A stretch of DNA of 64,000 bases from Ipomoea triloba (GCF_003576645.1 NC_044927.1:12940059-13004058), one strand, 5' to 3'; positions 45,231 through 57,584 are shown, numbered from the stretch's first letter. Numbers and translations: made by a program. Notes: a model not told the origin generated them from the letters alone.

Positions 45231-45580
45231 GTAGGCAAAAAGAAAAAAGCATCAAGAAATACAAGCTAAGAATATTCATCCACATAATTTATCTCGAGGA
45301 GGTTATAAAAGATTGGAAAAAATTATGATGGATGAGAAGATGAAAGAACAACAAGAAATTACAGATTCAGATCCATCACATACAATTAGTCCTCCATCTC
45401 CTCCACGTAGACACGAAAAGTAGAAGAGAGCAAGAATGGACAAGTTTGGAAATATTCACAGTGAAGCGACTAGAGTGGTCGTAGTGTGCCATACAAAGAG
45501 GAGGTACCAAATGCGGATATTATGTGATGAAATTTATTTTAGAAATCATTTCATTGGGAACATGCAAGGGAATGAATAAG
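45231..45580 (+). pseudogene. CACTA transposase exon 2, right part
   Basis: Resumes with KHQEIQAKNIHPHNLSRGGY and KRLEKIMMDEKMKEQQEIT, the typical plant Transposase_24 HNLSRGGY stretch, then a Ser/Pro linker. A TAG at 45421-45423 interrupts, after which KRARMDKFG and RRYQMRILCDEIYF follow to a TAA near 45578. Confidence 0.75.
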
Positions 45581-45675
45581 GCAAGTACTTTAATAAAGTA
45601 TCTTTAATTTCTCCTTCATTTTTTTGTAAAATACTAACTTATTAATTCTTTTTTATTCTCTTTTAAACTTTATAG

Positions 45676-45786
45676 CTTTTGGAGAGACAAGGAAGATTGA
45701 CATACAATCAAAAAGAAATTGATGAAGTTAGAGACATATGGTGCCAATATTTAATTGATGAATGGGTTGATAGATTACTTTTTTAG
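45676..45786 (+). pseudogene. CACTA transposase last exon
   Basis: After a TTTATAG acceptor, reads LLERQGRLTYNQKEIDEV and WCQYLIDEWVDRLLF, ending TAG at 45784-45786. It fits a short C-terminal exon; no donor could be fixed with confidence. Confidence 0.5.
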
Positions 45787-46074
45787 TTTGATGAATTGTG
45801 AGATTTATGTTAAATACTTGTTGTTTATTAGTTATTAAATTGTGAGATTTATGTTGAATATTCAATGTTTTATTAGTTATTGTATACTTTATTAGTTTGA
45901 TAAGTTGTGATGTTTATTAGCTTTGATTAATTAAGAACTTTATTAGTTTGATCAATTGTGAATTATAAATGTTAATTTGTTACACAGGTTCTGAAACTTA
46001 TGTGTGAATTGGAAATATACTGTACAGGTTTTAGGTAGATTCGTAAAATATTTTTAATATTTAAAAAAAAAAAT

Positions 46075-46545
46075 AAACGACGTCGGTTAATAAGAACTAA
46101 CCGACACCGTTTATATATTTTTTAAAAAAATTAATTACCTACGGCGTCGGTTATTTCATATAACTGACGTCGTATATAATATTTTTATTTTTTAAAAAAA
46201 TAAACGACATCGGTTATTTCTTATTAACCGATGTCGTTTATTTTTTTAAAATGTATGATACGACGTCGGTTTTTCCTAAAAACCGACGTCGTATCATATT
46301 TTTTATTTTTTTTAATAAACGACGTCGGTTTTTCCTAAAAATCGACGTCGTATCATATTTTTTTTTTTTAAATAAAAGACGTCGGTTTTATAGCTAACCG
46401 ACGTCCTTTATTTATTTTAAAAAATAAAAAATACATACGGCGTCGGTTTTTACAACCGACGCCGTATCATTTATATACAACGTCGGCCAAATCGACGTCG
46501 ATTTTTAACCGACGTGAAAAGTGCTAAAAAACCGACGTTAAAGGT
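46075..46545 (+). repeat. Right subterminal GACGTCGGTT palindrome array
   Basis: At least six head-to-head GACGTCGGTT/AACCGACGTC hairpins, for example 46260-46292 (ACGACGTCGGTTTTTCC...AACCGACGTCGT). Mirrors 7360-7735. Confidence 0.9.
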
Positions 46546-46561
46546 ATTTTCTGTAGTAGTG
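46533..46561 (-). repeat. CACTA right terminal inverted repeat
   Basis: Ends TTTTCTGTAGTAGTG; its complement matches the left end at all but a few positions. Confidence 0.9.
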
Positions 46562-47927
46562 GATGCTTGGGCATTGGTGGAAGTAGGCAATACTTTGGGC
46601 ACATTATCTCGGGTTTGCACATCAACAGTTGCCTCGGCATGAATCGCATTTTCCAACTTGTCTACCTTAGCAGGTTCTTGTGGAAGGATAGAATATGCAC
46701 TTCCTGCTTGAACTGCTTGACTGTCATACTTTCTGATTGGCTCGGTCAACTTCTCGGCTACCAAATTAGGTGCAGTATCACGAATTCTTTGTCTGATGGA
46801 TTCTGGCACACGGTCTACGTCATCTTCCCCCTCAGGTGATTCTTCTATCCAAGTTGAACTTGAATCTGACTGATTTTGGATTTGTGAAACTTGAGTGTAG
46901 ATTACAGGAGCTAAGGGACCACAAGTATTCGAGCCTAAGGGTTAGGGTTCTAACGACTCGGTTTCCTTTGACTTCTACTTCCTTGAGAGAGATCGAGTGA
47001 GTGGCAGTGCATCATCTTCATCACTGCTTTCTTCATCAACACTTGCTAAGGGAGGTGGAAGAACACTTGAAGCAAGAACAACAGTCTTAGCTTCCTCTTT
47101 TGTATTAGGAGGTGGAGCAATATTGATATCAGCAGGAGAATGTCTCATCTCCTCGTCTGTTGGTAAAAACAACAGGCGTGTCATCATATAGATCCTTCTT
47201 GGTAGACGCTTTCTTTGACCTCTTCGGAGGCCGCTATGAGGGTTCGACCTTCCTTTTCTTTGGTTCCTTTCTCTTCTTCCTTGACTCTGCCTTGTTTGCT
47301 CTCAACAATCTTGTTTAGAATATCAATGGTGAACTTGAAGTCCATCCTGAGCATCTTCTTTTTTATGGGAAATGGTACGGTTGAGGGCTGATTAATTCTC
47401 TTGATGTCTTCCCAGAGCTTGGCTTTGATATACTTCATACTAGAGCAATCTTTGTGGTATCCTTCATCTCGGTTGGGGAAGTTGAAGGTTGTTCGTATGT
47501 CACCGTGAACTATAGTGACATTTGTCCCGTTGACAACTAATCGGATTTCATCAACACCATCCCCTTCATGCACACTGCGTTGATGTAAAACTGAGCTACA
47601 TCGAAGGCATAGAAAGCTTTGTGAGGAAATGTCACAAAGTCGTACAACCCTCCATCCTTAAGGCATTGTATCACTCTTTCTCCTAGTTCCTTCTCAATGA
47701 TCAATTGTAGAAAACCATGAACATCAAGTATTGAACCTGCCTTTACAAGACTTTCTTTAACATTCTAACCTTTCAATCTTCGTATAAACCAATTTATGGC
47801 CATTTCATCACTACATGGACGGATGATTATAGATGGTGGCTTGAACTCTTCTTCTTTTGGTTTATCTGTTCCTTGGTCCTTCAGATTGTCAGATTGGGTT
47901 TCGTACTTATCCTTGGACGACGCCATT
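46562..47927 (-). pseudogene. 5' half of split env-like gene (minus strand)
   Basis: ATG at 47927 (MASSKDKYE, minus strand). The N-terminal region reads MAINWFIRRLKG, then VHGFLQLIIEKELGERVI, AFYAFDVAQFYINAV and IRLVVNGTNVTIVHGDIRTTF, the layout of the plant putative transposon-protein domain (compare YPNLVNQFYQNM...VKGIRISF at 16886). Further on, TVPFPIKKKMLRMDFKFTID, a basic stretch, then an acidic Ser-rich stretch. Several stops and frameshifts. It is cut at the GAT target of the CACTA element and continues at 7332, with the frame displaced by one across the break. Confidence 0.65.
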
Positions 47928-48023
47928 AATAATCACAAGAGAGATTTTTGGGAAACTTCGGAGAAAAGAAAGCTTATAGGTTAAAAAAGAAAACTGTAAA
48001 AAGGTGAAAAGATGGTGGTGAGG

Positions 48024-48034
48024 GGTTTATATAG
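48024..48034 (-). promoter_or_regulatory. TATA box upstream of the env-like gene
   Basis: The minus strand reads CTATATAAACC about 100 nt before the ATG at 47927, with a pyrimidine-rich leader between. Confidence 0.5.
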
Positions 48035-48939
48035 GTGTAAGGATTCGGGTCGGGTTAGAAGACATGGGTATTGATTTTATTTATGGACAAGGGACAAACT
48101 CCATAAATGCCCCTGATCATGAGGGCAAAAGAGCAAATAGTACCCATGATCAACAAGTTCGTATATGGTAACCTCCCTCAAAGTGAAAGTGGCATAAAAT
48201 GCGGAGAGATAAAACACTCATTGCACTGTGTTTACCATAAATGAACGTCCCTTCATATCTGACGGTTCGTCAGTTCAAGGAATAATGGAACACATGCTCC
48301 ATATCTGAACAAATCACAAGATGACACGTGTAGAAGGTTTGACCCCACGATCTCATGAAGTCTAACGGTTGATTTATCAGATTACCAACTCGATAATTCC
48401 TCGTTTTGAATCGTTTTAGATCTTAGTACTCGTCCTTTCAGTCTTCGTTCTTCATTTTAGTATTCGTTCATTCATCTCTTCCTCGGTCCATTTCCATTCT
48501 GACTGCCTCGGATTTACTTTCTCAAGTCCTCGTTTTACTTAGCAATTCATTTGGAATAAACAAAATCTTCGTCTTCTAAGAACTCGGTCAATGATGTGAC
48601 TTTGATTATGTGATGAACTCGTCAGATATGTAATTCGTCGCTTCGTTAGACTAAAGCTTTATGATCAACGCTTCGTTTCCTCATAATGATCCGTGTTAAT
48701 ATACCCATCAATCCTTCTTTCATATAACACATAGACTTTCCTCCATTATTTAGGATTTAGACATCAAGACACGAAAACTTTTTATTTAATGGAACAAGTA
48801 GCAACGATACAATAGACACAAACAACCATTAGATAACGAGAAGACATCATCAGCCAACACAAGCATCCACAAGGAGAGAATTCATCCTACTTTCTCCCCT
48901 TCCCTTTCCCTTTGACTTTAGCCATCCTGCTATTAGCAG
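48035..48939. other. Non-coding stretch between env-like gene and copia element
   Basis: No gene seen. CTCGTTTT/CCTCGG words recur. A minus-strand CATTAAATAAAAAG near 48785-48798 could be the poly(A) signal of the ORF ending near 48940. Confidence 0.4.
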
Positions 48940-49502
48940 TAGACTAGAGGTTTTACCCTTGACTGTTTTCCGCGGTAAGAGGGCTTTGGACAGGTCGAGC
49001 ACTAAGGGCTATGTTTTCGTGGAAGCGATACCATTCTCGAGTATCGCTATCGTACATGGGAAGTCGTGGGGCATAGCCAGGCTAGAGTTGGCTTTCCGTA
49101 ACTGTTCTCTCCTCGTCTTCATCCTCTTCCTCCTTGATTTCTTCGAGATAAGCGAGGTAGTCCTTGTCATGTTCAGGGTTTGCAGGAGGTTCTCTAGGGG
49201 TATAGTCCTGGTCAACCCATTCTTTTGATTTGTTTTAAGATGGTGGGACTTGAGACTCGTCAAGTGGAACGAGTACTATTGGGTGGAACCCTGGAACGGA
49301 GAAGACTGGTTGAGAGGGGACTACCTCGTCCTTGGTTAGATCAAGAGGAAAGTCTGATGTATCTCTGGGAAGTGGTTGACTTTGTGAGGCTCTCATCTGG
49401 TTTTGCTTCTCAAAACCTGTTTTCCACATAAGTCTAAAAGAGAATCTCTTCCTTGGAGGTTTCTCTTTATAGCTTCTTATCTTTCCCTTTCCTTTGTATA
49501 TC
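48940..49502 (-). pseudogene. Short post-pol ORF of SIRE-like element, possibly spliced
   Basis: The minus-strand frame opens directly after TTCTTTTTGCAG (49503-49504), a good splice acceptor. It encodes a basic stretch (YKGKGKIRSYKEKPPRKRF), then LPRDTSDFPLDLTKDEVVPS, VFSVPGFHPIVLVPLDESQV. After one frame change it continues EWVDQDYTPREPPANPEHDK and an acidic end. No family is recognised. It sits after pol, where SIRE-type elements place a second ORF. Confidence 0.45.
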
Positions 49503-49765
49503 CTGCAAAAAGAAAACAATACTAGAAAGAAGAGGTTAGGGATGTACTCTTCTTCCTTGGACGAGGTCTATTTATTGATGGTTTTGGCGGTTTTGATTGG
49601 CTGCTTTAAGATGATATGACCAATCAATTCACTATCCTCCAAAACGCTTCGACTTTAACTCCATTAAATACCCGTGAACACTGAAACATACAGAGTCATT
49701 TATTGCTTCACGCAAACGGATGACTGAAACGTCTCTTTAGTTCAGTTAATCTCAATCATCCCGAG

Positions 49766-50023
49766 TTAATGTCTTAAAGTAGAAAACCTTCTTTCGTTAA
49801 GTGGCTTTGTGAGGATATCAGCGAGTTGATCATCAGTATTGACATACTCCAATTTGATATCCTTCTTCTCGACATGATCTCTAATAAAATGATATTTGAT
49901 ATCTATGTGCTTAGTCCTCGAATGAAGCATCGGATTATGTGTTATTGCAATGGCACTTGTGTTGTCACACATAATGCTCACTTCTCGTGCTGAGACACCG
50001 TAATCCTTGAGTTGTTGTACCAT
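49766..50023 (-). pseudogene. Ty1/copia RNase H (end of pol)
   Basis: Reads CDNTSAIAITHNPMLHSRTK, HIDIKYHFIRDHVEKKDI and NTDDQLADILTKPLN, the C-terminal copia RNase H signature. Ends at 49766. A further RNase H/RT connection segment (KYRGIIGLLLYLTASILDIS, 50120-50347) lies upstream, with a stop between. Confidence 0.9.
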
Positions 50024-50119
50024 CCAAAGTATTTGGGCACAACAGCTCCCAGCTGCTATGTACTTGGCTTCTGCAGTACTCGTTGTAATTGAATTTTGTT
50101 TCTTGCCACTCCTCGGGTA

Positions 50120-50982
50120 CTAAAGTCCAACGCTTTGTGTTCCCTTGAGATATATTAGGATCGTTTTAGCTGCACTTAGATGGCTTTTATTAGGATTCGC
50201 TTGAAAACGAGCACATACTCCAACAACAAATGATATATCTAGTATACTCGCTGTTAAATATAGTAACAAACCAATAATTCCACGATACTTGGTCTGATCA
50301 ACCTTTTTGCCTTCGTTGTCAATATTCATTCTCAACGAGGTGTTCATAGGGATCTTGACCGAGAGCTTCCCATCAATACCAAACTTTTTTATGTATCTTG
50401 ATTGATAAAAATCTCTTCTCGTCCTTGTTTGACTTGTAGACCAAGAAAGTAGTTAAGTTCTCCCATCATGCTCATCTCAAATTTTCCTTGCATAAGTTTA
50501 AAGAACTTATCACATAAGGTTAAGTCAGTGCTACCAAAACTGATGTCATCCACATATATTTGGGCGAGTAGAATACGATCTCCATCCTTAATCCGAAATA
50601 GCATTTTGTCCACTTGTCCTTTTGTGAAACCACATTTGATAAAGAAACAAGAAAGAGTGTCATACCAAGCCCTTAGAGCCTGTTTCAATCCATACAAGGC
50701 CTTTCTTAGCTTGTACACCTTATCCGTTCCTATTTCAGAAAAGAAACCGGGTGGTTGCTCAACATATACTTCATCTTCCAAGAGTCCATTCAAAAATGCA
50801 CTTTTGACATCCATTTGGAATACTTTGAAATCTCTGTACGCTGCATAAGCAAGAAAGATTCTAATCGCTTCAAGTCTGGCTACAGGTGCAAAGGTTTCAT
50901 CAAAATCAATACCTTCTTCCTGACAATATCCCTTTGCAACAAGTCGAGCCTTGTTCCTAACAATGACTCCTTGTTCATCCAT
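50120..50982 (-). pseudogene. Ty1/copia reverse transcriptase
   Basis: Minus strand. Motifs [71 protein letters not shown], and the catalytic YVDD at about 50560. RT domain order is complete, but stops separate it from integrase (near 51043) and the RNase H-connection segment (near 50387). The sequence best fits the SIRE/Maximus lineage given the long gag and post-pol ORF. Confidence 0.92.
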
Positions 50983-51045
50983 CTTATTTCTGAATACAGA
51001 TTTTGTTCCAATGACATTTTGATGGGTTGGTCGAGGATCTAGTTC

Positions 51046-52233
51046 TCATACCTTGTTCCTTTCAAATTGGTGTAATTCCTCTTGCATAGCAATAACCCAA
51101 TCTGAGTCACTTAATGCTTCTTCCACAGTCTTAGGCTCGACCTGTGAGAGAAAGCACGCCATCATGCATTTGCGCATAGAAGCACAAGTCCTTACTCTAT
51201 CCTGAATATCTCTAATGACTTCATCTTGTGGATGATTTCTCAACCACCTTAGATCAGGTTGAAACATCGTTGGAAGAACTCCTTTATCAACTGAGTGAAT
51301 GATTGGAGTAGGTTTATCAAGAATTATCTCGGGTTGCACTTGCTCAATTGGAGAGTTATGCAACACTTCGGGTATATAAGCATGACCTGGTAAATGGGTA
51401 GAGAATTCTGGCAAGTCCTCTTCCTCGAATATATCAATTTCGCTTTCCACGATTAAGTTCTCGCCTTGATCAGTCCTCGTGTTCTCTTGAGCACTTTGTT
51501 GATTTACACCAGTTTTCGGATGATCATTATCATGACTTAATGATGATTCATCAAAAACTATATTTATAGATTCTTCTATGACCATGGTTCGCTTATTGAG
51601 AACTCTGAAAGCTTTATTGACGTCTGAATATCCAATGAATAGACCTTCATCAGCTCGATCATCGAAGGCTTTGAGATATGGCTTTCCATTGTTGTCGATT
51701 AAACACTTGCTACCAAAGATGTGAAAGTAGCTCACAACAAGTTTCTTGCCTTTCCACAGTTCATAGGGAGTAATCCCATGAATTTTATGAATGATAGATC
51801 GATTTTGAGTATAACATGCTGTATTGACTGCTTCCGCACAAAATCTTTTAGGTAATCCAGAAAAGGCTATCATTGATCTAGCAGCTTCCTTGAGTGTTCT
51901 GTTCCTTCTTTCAGTAACTCCATTTTGTTGAGGAGCCCTCGCTGCTGAAAGTTGATGGAGAATGCCATACTATCCACAGAACTCGTATATCGCTTTGTTG
52001 ACGAACTCGGTCCCTTGATTAGACCGAATCTTAATGATACTTAATCATTTCTCCGTTTGAAGTCTTCGTAGCTAATTCGGCAAGATCTTCTCAGTTTCAT
52101 TCTTCTTTTTCAAGAAGGATGTACATGTATATCTCGTGTAGTCATCTACTACCACAAGTGTATACTTCATTCCACCTAAACTCACTGGATGGACAGGTCC
52201 AAAAAGATCCATGTAAAGAAGACTTAGCGGTCT
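51046..52233 (-). pseudogene. Ty1/copia integrase region
   Basis: 51046-51873 has GLPKRFCAEAVNTACYTQNR, THGITPYELW-like text and GYSDVNKAFRVLNKRTMVIE, the C-terminal integrase part and linker. 51874-52233 carries the core in broken frames (for example GILHQLSAARAPQQNGVTE-like text around 51930). Would insert the cDNA into the genome; this copy is decayed. Confidence 0.85.
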
Positions 52234-52789
52234 TTAATTGGTGTCAAAAGACTTAGACTTAGACGAGGACTTAATTTGTTTCCCTTTTTGACAGGCTTCA
52301 CAAATTTTGTCTTTGTTATAAGTCATATTTGGTAGTCTTTCTACTAATTTTCCTCTAGCTAGCTTGTTGATGGCTTTAAAGTTGAGATGGTTAAGTTTGT
52401 GATGCCATTCCCAGCTTAGGTCATTTTTACTCTTAGCTACTAGGCAAGTATTCGGCTTCACCGAGTTCCATGCAACAATGTACATGTTCTTCCTTTGTTT
52501 TGCTATAAGGATAATCTCTTGGTTTCCTTCCGAAGTAACATGACACTTATCCTTTGAGAATTCTACTTTGTATCCTTTGTCACGGAATTGGCTTGTGCTC
52601 AAAAGATTGAATTTTAATCCTTCCACATATGACACATCTCGTATTGTTAGGATGCTTCACAATATCTCCAACTCCTTTTGTTTGGCCATTTGAATTTCCT
52701 CGGAACACTACTTTAGGACCATTTATCTCTTTGAAATTGCTTAATTTTGATTTGTTTCTAGTTATGTGCCTTGAGCAACCGCTGTCCAC
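52234..52789 (-). pseudogene. Ty1/copia protease and GAG-pre-integrase
   Basis: 52580-52789 holds the aspartic protease active site in the form DSGCSRHIT. 52234-52635 holds YVEGLKFNLLSTSQFRDKGY, WEWHHKLNHLNFKAINKLA and CEACQKGKQIKSS, the HHCC zinc-binding GAG-pre-integrase domain. A frame change lies between them. Confidence 0.9.
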
Positions 52790-52810
52790 GTACCAGATAG
52801 TGTTATTGCC

Positions 52811-55201
52811 CTACAACCAAAGATTAGGTTGCTTTAGGTAGCCGTTCTTGGGTCCTAGAGGGTTAGTGGTTAGTTTGGGCATCCATGCATACCTAGAACT
52901 TGTTAGGTTCATCCTCGGTTCACAATACCCATTAAAGACACAATAATCATAGGGAATTGCATAGTAAGCTTGAGAAGGCTTAGGCAAATAAACTTTTTGA
53001 ACTGGAGGTGTTGGTTTATTCGCATTTATCCTTGTGTACGAGGTCTGATTATGTCTATGTGTAAGTAGAAAGTGTGCTCTTGTCATAGGCTCATAGTCCA
53101 TAATCCAGTCTTCGTCAGAAGGATAAAGTCTTCTGGCACCGCCCATGTGCCTGCTCGAGGGCTTTTTGAAACCCTTTCCACTATTTGGGTAAGGACTCGG
53201 CCTACATTAAGGTCTACCTTTGCGTTGCCTCTGTGAATAGTGTTGCCTCGTTTTGCTGCGGGATTTTACCTTAGATTGGTTGTTATCTCGTGGTTGATCA
53301 TTGTTGTAATGACCATTCCGATTATTTACACGAGATCTATACCGAGATGTTTGATTACTCATTGAGTTACTGTTTGAGGAACTTCCTCTCATAGGTTCCA
53401 CAATTCGTGTACCAGCCTTGTCCTTAGACAGGCTCGTTGATTGTGGATCCTTGCCCTTATCAGCATTTCTCATCGGCTCAAGGTTTTCAATTGGTCCTTG
53501 GACAAAAATAGAATTTAAACCTTCACTTGTAGAAGAATCTGTTGGTCTTGTCAAGAGGACATGTGATGGAGAGCTGGAATCATAGCCAAGTCCGGCTCTA
53601 TTCCCAGGTGGTCTTTGATCATCCACCATTCGATCCATTATTCTGGATGAATTAGTAAATGTCGCAATGACCTCACGCATGTTTTGCTCTCTTGTTTCTC
53701 TTTCTTTACATTCTTTCATAAGTAGATGAACTTGATTCTCAAGCTGGCTCATAGACTTCAACACCTCACTGTTTTTGGACATTAAGTCCTCGAGATCTTG
53801 TCTTTCAGCCAATAGTCGAGCATTCTCTACTTTTAGCTTAGAATGTGTACGCTTTACCAAATTAAATTCCTTCATCATTTTTTCAAATGAATCCCTAGGA
53901 TCCTCATGATAACTAGATTCAGAATTGCAATCAGATGAGTAGTCTTGAGAGGTTACCTCGTCTTCCTCTGCTATGAGACACAGCTCTTCATCTGATTCTT
54001 CTAAACTAAAGAAGCAGATGTGTCCCTTCTCATCTTTAGAGCTCTCACTTTCTGAGCTGGAACTCGACATGCATGGCTCGTCAATCTTTTATTCTGACTT
54101 CTCTTCAACAGCTAGAGCCTTTCTTCGTCTATCACTCTTATGGTTGTTGCCAGAGTAGTTCATGTGTTGCTCGTTTGTTTCAGCAGATGCATTCCTCGGG
54201 TTATTCTGATTACCCGAACCCTTCCCCTATCGACCAGATTGCTCCTGATGCTTTTTGACAATAGGGTAAGGGCACTCAGCTTTGAAGTGTCTAGACTTCC
54301 TACAGTTGTAGCAAAGCATTTGCACTTCCTCGGCTTCACGAGTCCTTGATCCGCTCGGTTTGTTAGATTGTCTTTGTCTCGATGTCCTCGGCTTACCCGA
54401 GTTGTCATAGGGTTGATTCTTCCTCATGAACCTTTTTGAATCTTCTCATAAACAAAGCAAACTGGTCATTAGAAAATAAATCAGTAGGATTAGAGTTTGA
54501 CCTTATTGTGGATGATGAGGGTTGCTGATTTGCGACTAATGCAATGTTCCTTGTCTCGGGTTCTTCCTCATTCAAGGCTTCCTTCTCGAACTCATAGGCT
54601 TTCAAATCACTAAAGATTTGTGTGGTGCTGGTTGTCTTAAGATCACGATGATCTCGCATTGCTATGACTTTCATTTCCTAGCTTTTGGGAAGACCTCGAA
54701 GTATCTTCAGATTGATTTCTTTTTTAGTAAGCTTCTTGTCTAGGTCTTCTATGTCAGTTAGAAGCTTCATGAATCGTGCTTCCATATCGGATACTGATTC
54801 GCCTGCTCCCATCTTGAAGTCTTTGAAGTTCTTCATGGCAATGGTGAGCTTGTTCTCTTTCTCCTGTTCATCGCCTTCTCCAATCTGCATGAGAGTATCC
54901 TATATTTCCTTGGCAGTTTTGCACTTTCTGACCCTAGGATACAATGACTCGTCCAGAGCCTTGTATAGAATGTCTCGTGCAATGTTGTCAAGATTGACTC
55001 TTGTTCTTTCTTCTGTGGTCAGCGAGGACTTTGCTTTTGTCTCATCTCAGCTGCTCATGGTCCTTTAGCAGCTCGGTTTGGGTTAGCTTCCAAGATTTCA
55101 ATTGGTCCTCCAGTTATAACGTCCCACATTTCACCATGGATGGCCGAGAGATGAGCCTGCATCTGAACTTTTCAATCGTCAAACTTATCAAGATTGAACA
55201 T
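52811..55201 (-). pseudogene. gag: Ty1/copia SIRE-type gag
   Basis: Begins near 55201 (MFNLDKFDD). It contains EKENKLTIAMKNFKDFKMGA and SDMEARFMKLLTDIEDLDKK, LKILRGLPKS (gag helical domain of copia), then a CX2CX4HX4C zinc knuckle CYNCRKSRHFKAEC near 54300. A long Ser/acidic and coiled-coil region follows (FEKMMKEFNLVKRTHSKLKV, LMKECKERETREQNMREV) and an Arg/Gln-rich end. Stops near 54676, 54890, 55190 and frame changes show decay. The extended gag tail is typical of SIRE-type elements. Confidence 0.88.
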
Positions 55202-55320
55202 TAGGAAATGTTTATGATGATTCATTTTAGACATTGGTGCAAAGTGTGAAAAGGATTTTTCAAATTTTTGAAAAGATATCACCAGACAGTATACACAGAG
55301 TGTCTACCGTTCAAGGCAAA

Positions 55321-55333
55321 GGCTCTGATACCA
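55321..55333 (-). promoter_or_regulatory. Primer-binding site of SIRE-like element
   Basis: The minus strand reads TGGTATCAGAGCC, complementary to initiator tRNA-Met, two bases after the LTR end. Confidence 0.92.
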
Positions 55334-55335
55334 CT

Positions 55336-56200
55336 TGTCGGTCCCGATAGGTGAGGGAGTGAGTCTAGAAGGGGGAGGGGGGAGGGTTGAATAGACTCAC
55401 TAGGCTTTGAAAATTTTCACATGGAGAACCCCTTAAAAGAGTTAATACTTGATTAAAGTTTTAAGCAGCGGAAAATAAGGTTGTTATCGGTTTTAAGATT
55501 ACTTTGCACGGTTTTGATAAATAAGAAAATATTAGACTTGGTTCGTGAGTATGCTATGCAATAGGTAAAGGAAATAAATAAGAGAGTAAGGGAGAGAGAG
55601 GATTTTATAGTGGTTCGGCTGGTAACAAAGCCTACTCCACTCTTCTTCACAACTTGTGAAGGATTGCACTATTATCTCCGTCTATAGTACAATATCCTCC
55701 CAACGTACTCCTTTGATCACAAAGCTAGGCAGCCACACTTTTGTAGGTTTTTCAACTTCTCCCTAGTTTACTCTACCTCTTTCTACTTTTCCTAAGTAGA
55801 GGTTGGTTGAAGGTGGTTGAACTTTTCTCCAACTTGAAATCTTGGCTTTGAGTTTTTTGAATCAACACTTTGAGTAGCACAAGATTTCTCTTAAAATATG
55901 GATTGAGAGTTTGAGCTTTTTCGAATATTTTACACACTTTGAAATTCTTGAGAGCTTATATGAGCTTATTTTCACGTATGAACCAGCAGCTCCAAATGGA
56001 AGGGAGTTTGGGTATTTATAAGCGTGAAATTTGAGTCCTTTGGAGGAAAAATCAAATTTCAAAACCTATGACCAGTGTGTAATATCCGCTGGACAAAGTT
56101 GTCCCATGTGGATGTCAGTACCTTTATAGCCATTTGTCTACTTTAGTGTAAGGATAATTTGTCTTATGTCTCACACAGAAGTACATAACATTTAATGCTC
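55336..56200 (-). repeat. 5' LTR of SIRE-like element (outer end not determined)
   Basis: The LTR ends CCGACA (minus strand) at 55336. On the minus strand TTATAAATACCC near 56010-56021 is a likely TATA box, and AACCACTATAAAATCC near 55600 lies in the transcribed part. The U3 start is not visible with confidence, so the right limit is approximate. No matching 3' LTR was found elsewhere in the window. Confidence 0.65.
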
Positions 56201-57537
56201 CTTGGGATTGCTTCCTAGAATCCATTTGAGAATGATCATCCACAAAATCAAGGATATACACAAGACAATATTCTAGAGAATGTCTTTAGAGTAGTTCTCA
56301 TGAGTGAATATTGACTCATTCCTTGAGTGCCCATGAGAATGATTGACCTTGACAAACTCAAGTGAGACTTGCGTCTTTTACCAGAAACTCATATCCTGAA
56401 TGATTTTTTTCTAATTTTGTCCAAATTTTAAAAGTTTATCCATTGTCCATTCATCATGAAATTTACCCATTCAATCAAAAATCTTAGAATGGAAGGATTC
56501 TTCATAGGGGTTATTCCATATATGTTAAATACGTAGTATTTTAATGCAGAAGATGACATTTGTAACATAGTGCCCAGAACTTCCAAAATCAATTTTGCAG
56601 GATATCAATCTCTACCATGTGAGCTCAATTATGATTAATAATCACTACAAGAACGACCTTGTGACCAATAGTTGTTAATCCAAATAGTAGTATGAATTTG
56701 TTCACGATGCAAGAGTCAAGGGAGTACTATGCATTAGAATAGTGTTTCACACCTGGACAAAGAGAGCTTTCTTCTACAACATTTCAAAATGATAATTTCC
56801 ATGATCCAGGCTTACAACTAATCACTACCCATTACGATTGAAAATAAACTTGAAGCACTCCCTAAGCGTGGTGTGTGGGCCTTGTAGACACCAAACGAGT
56901 AAGTAAACAGCAAACGTATCTTTCTTATCTTCGGTGAACGATACTTTTCTCATATTCTTATAATCTATGGTTTAAATGAATATGCTATGTCTTGCGGTCT
57001 TGCCGCATTTAATGTGTATCAAACATGCTACTCCTTATCTATAATGTATGTGCATAACTCAAATGATTTTGGTCCTGAGACAAGGAATTCAAATGCATAA
57101 TCCTAAGTGTTGTATCATATGTGTTTCCTTCCCCGGAATATCTTGCTCTATTATTGCTCGCGAAGCCAAGTTGAATATGGCTTCAATTCTTCTAATTGTG
57201 CTAACTTGAGCATAGACATTTCCTTAACTCAGGTAATCAATAACTTGATTAGGCTCATAAAATGAATTTATCATTTCTCTCAGTGTTTAAGTTAAAATGT
57301 AATCCTAAATCGTTATAGATTTGTAATTATTCTATACTCTTTATATCATGTATATATTAAATTGAATGATATGAATAATAAATGATTGATGTTTCTCACT
57401 ATATCTCGCCTTTTCTTTATTTTACTATATTCTTATTACTTTCCTACAATCGAGATGATGCAATAGTTTATGCAAGGATAAGTCTAGTTTCACAATATTA
57501 ATAAATTATTTTTAAATTTTCATTTCTCTAATTTTCT

Positions 57538-57540
<3 letters not shown>
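56201..57540. other. No recognised feature (possibly U3 and flanking DNA)
   Basis: AT-rich sequence without a supported gene or repeat; part may be LTR U3. Confidence 0.4.

Positions 57541-57584
<44 letters not shown>
57541..57584 (+). repeat. TA microsatellite
   Basis: 22 TA units. Confidence 0.97.

Larger units (their letters stand above)
7333..46561 (+). mobile_element. CACTA (En/Spm-type) DNA transposon carrying nested insertions
   Basis: The ends are CACTACTACAAAAAACAC at 7333 and its imperfect reverse complement, finishing TGTAGTAGTG, at 46561. The bases outside are GAT at 7330-7332 and GAT at 46562-46564, the 3-bp duplication expected for CACTA elements. Between them lie palindromic subterminal repeats and a CACTA transposase gene. 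The span is 39,229 bp, but removing the solo LTR, the Tekay-like element and the minus-strand Athila-like block leaves about 5.8 kb. It broke an older env-like gene. Its transposase has stops and is interrupted, so it is not autonomous. Confidence 0.93.
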
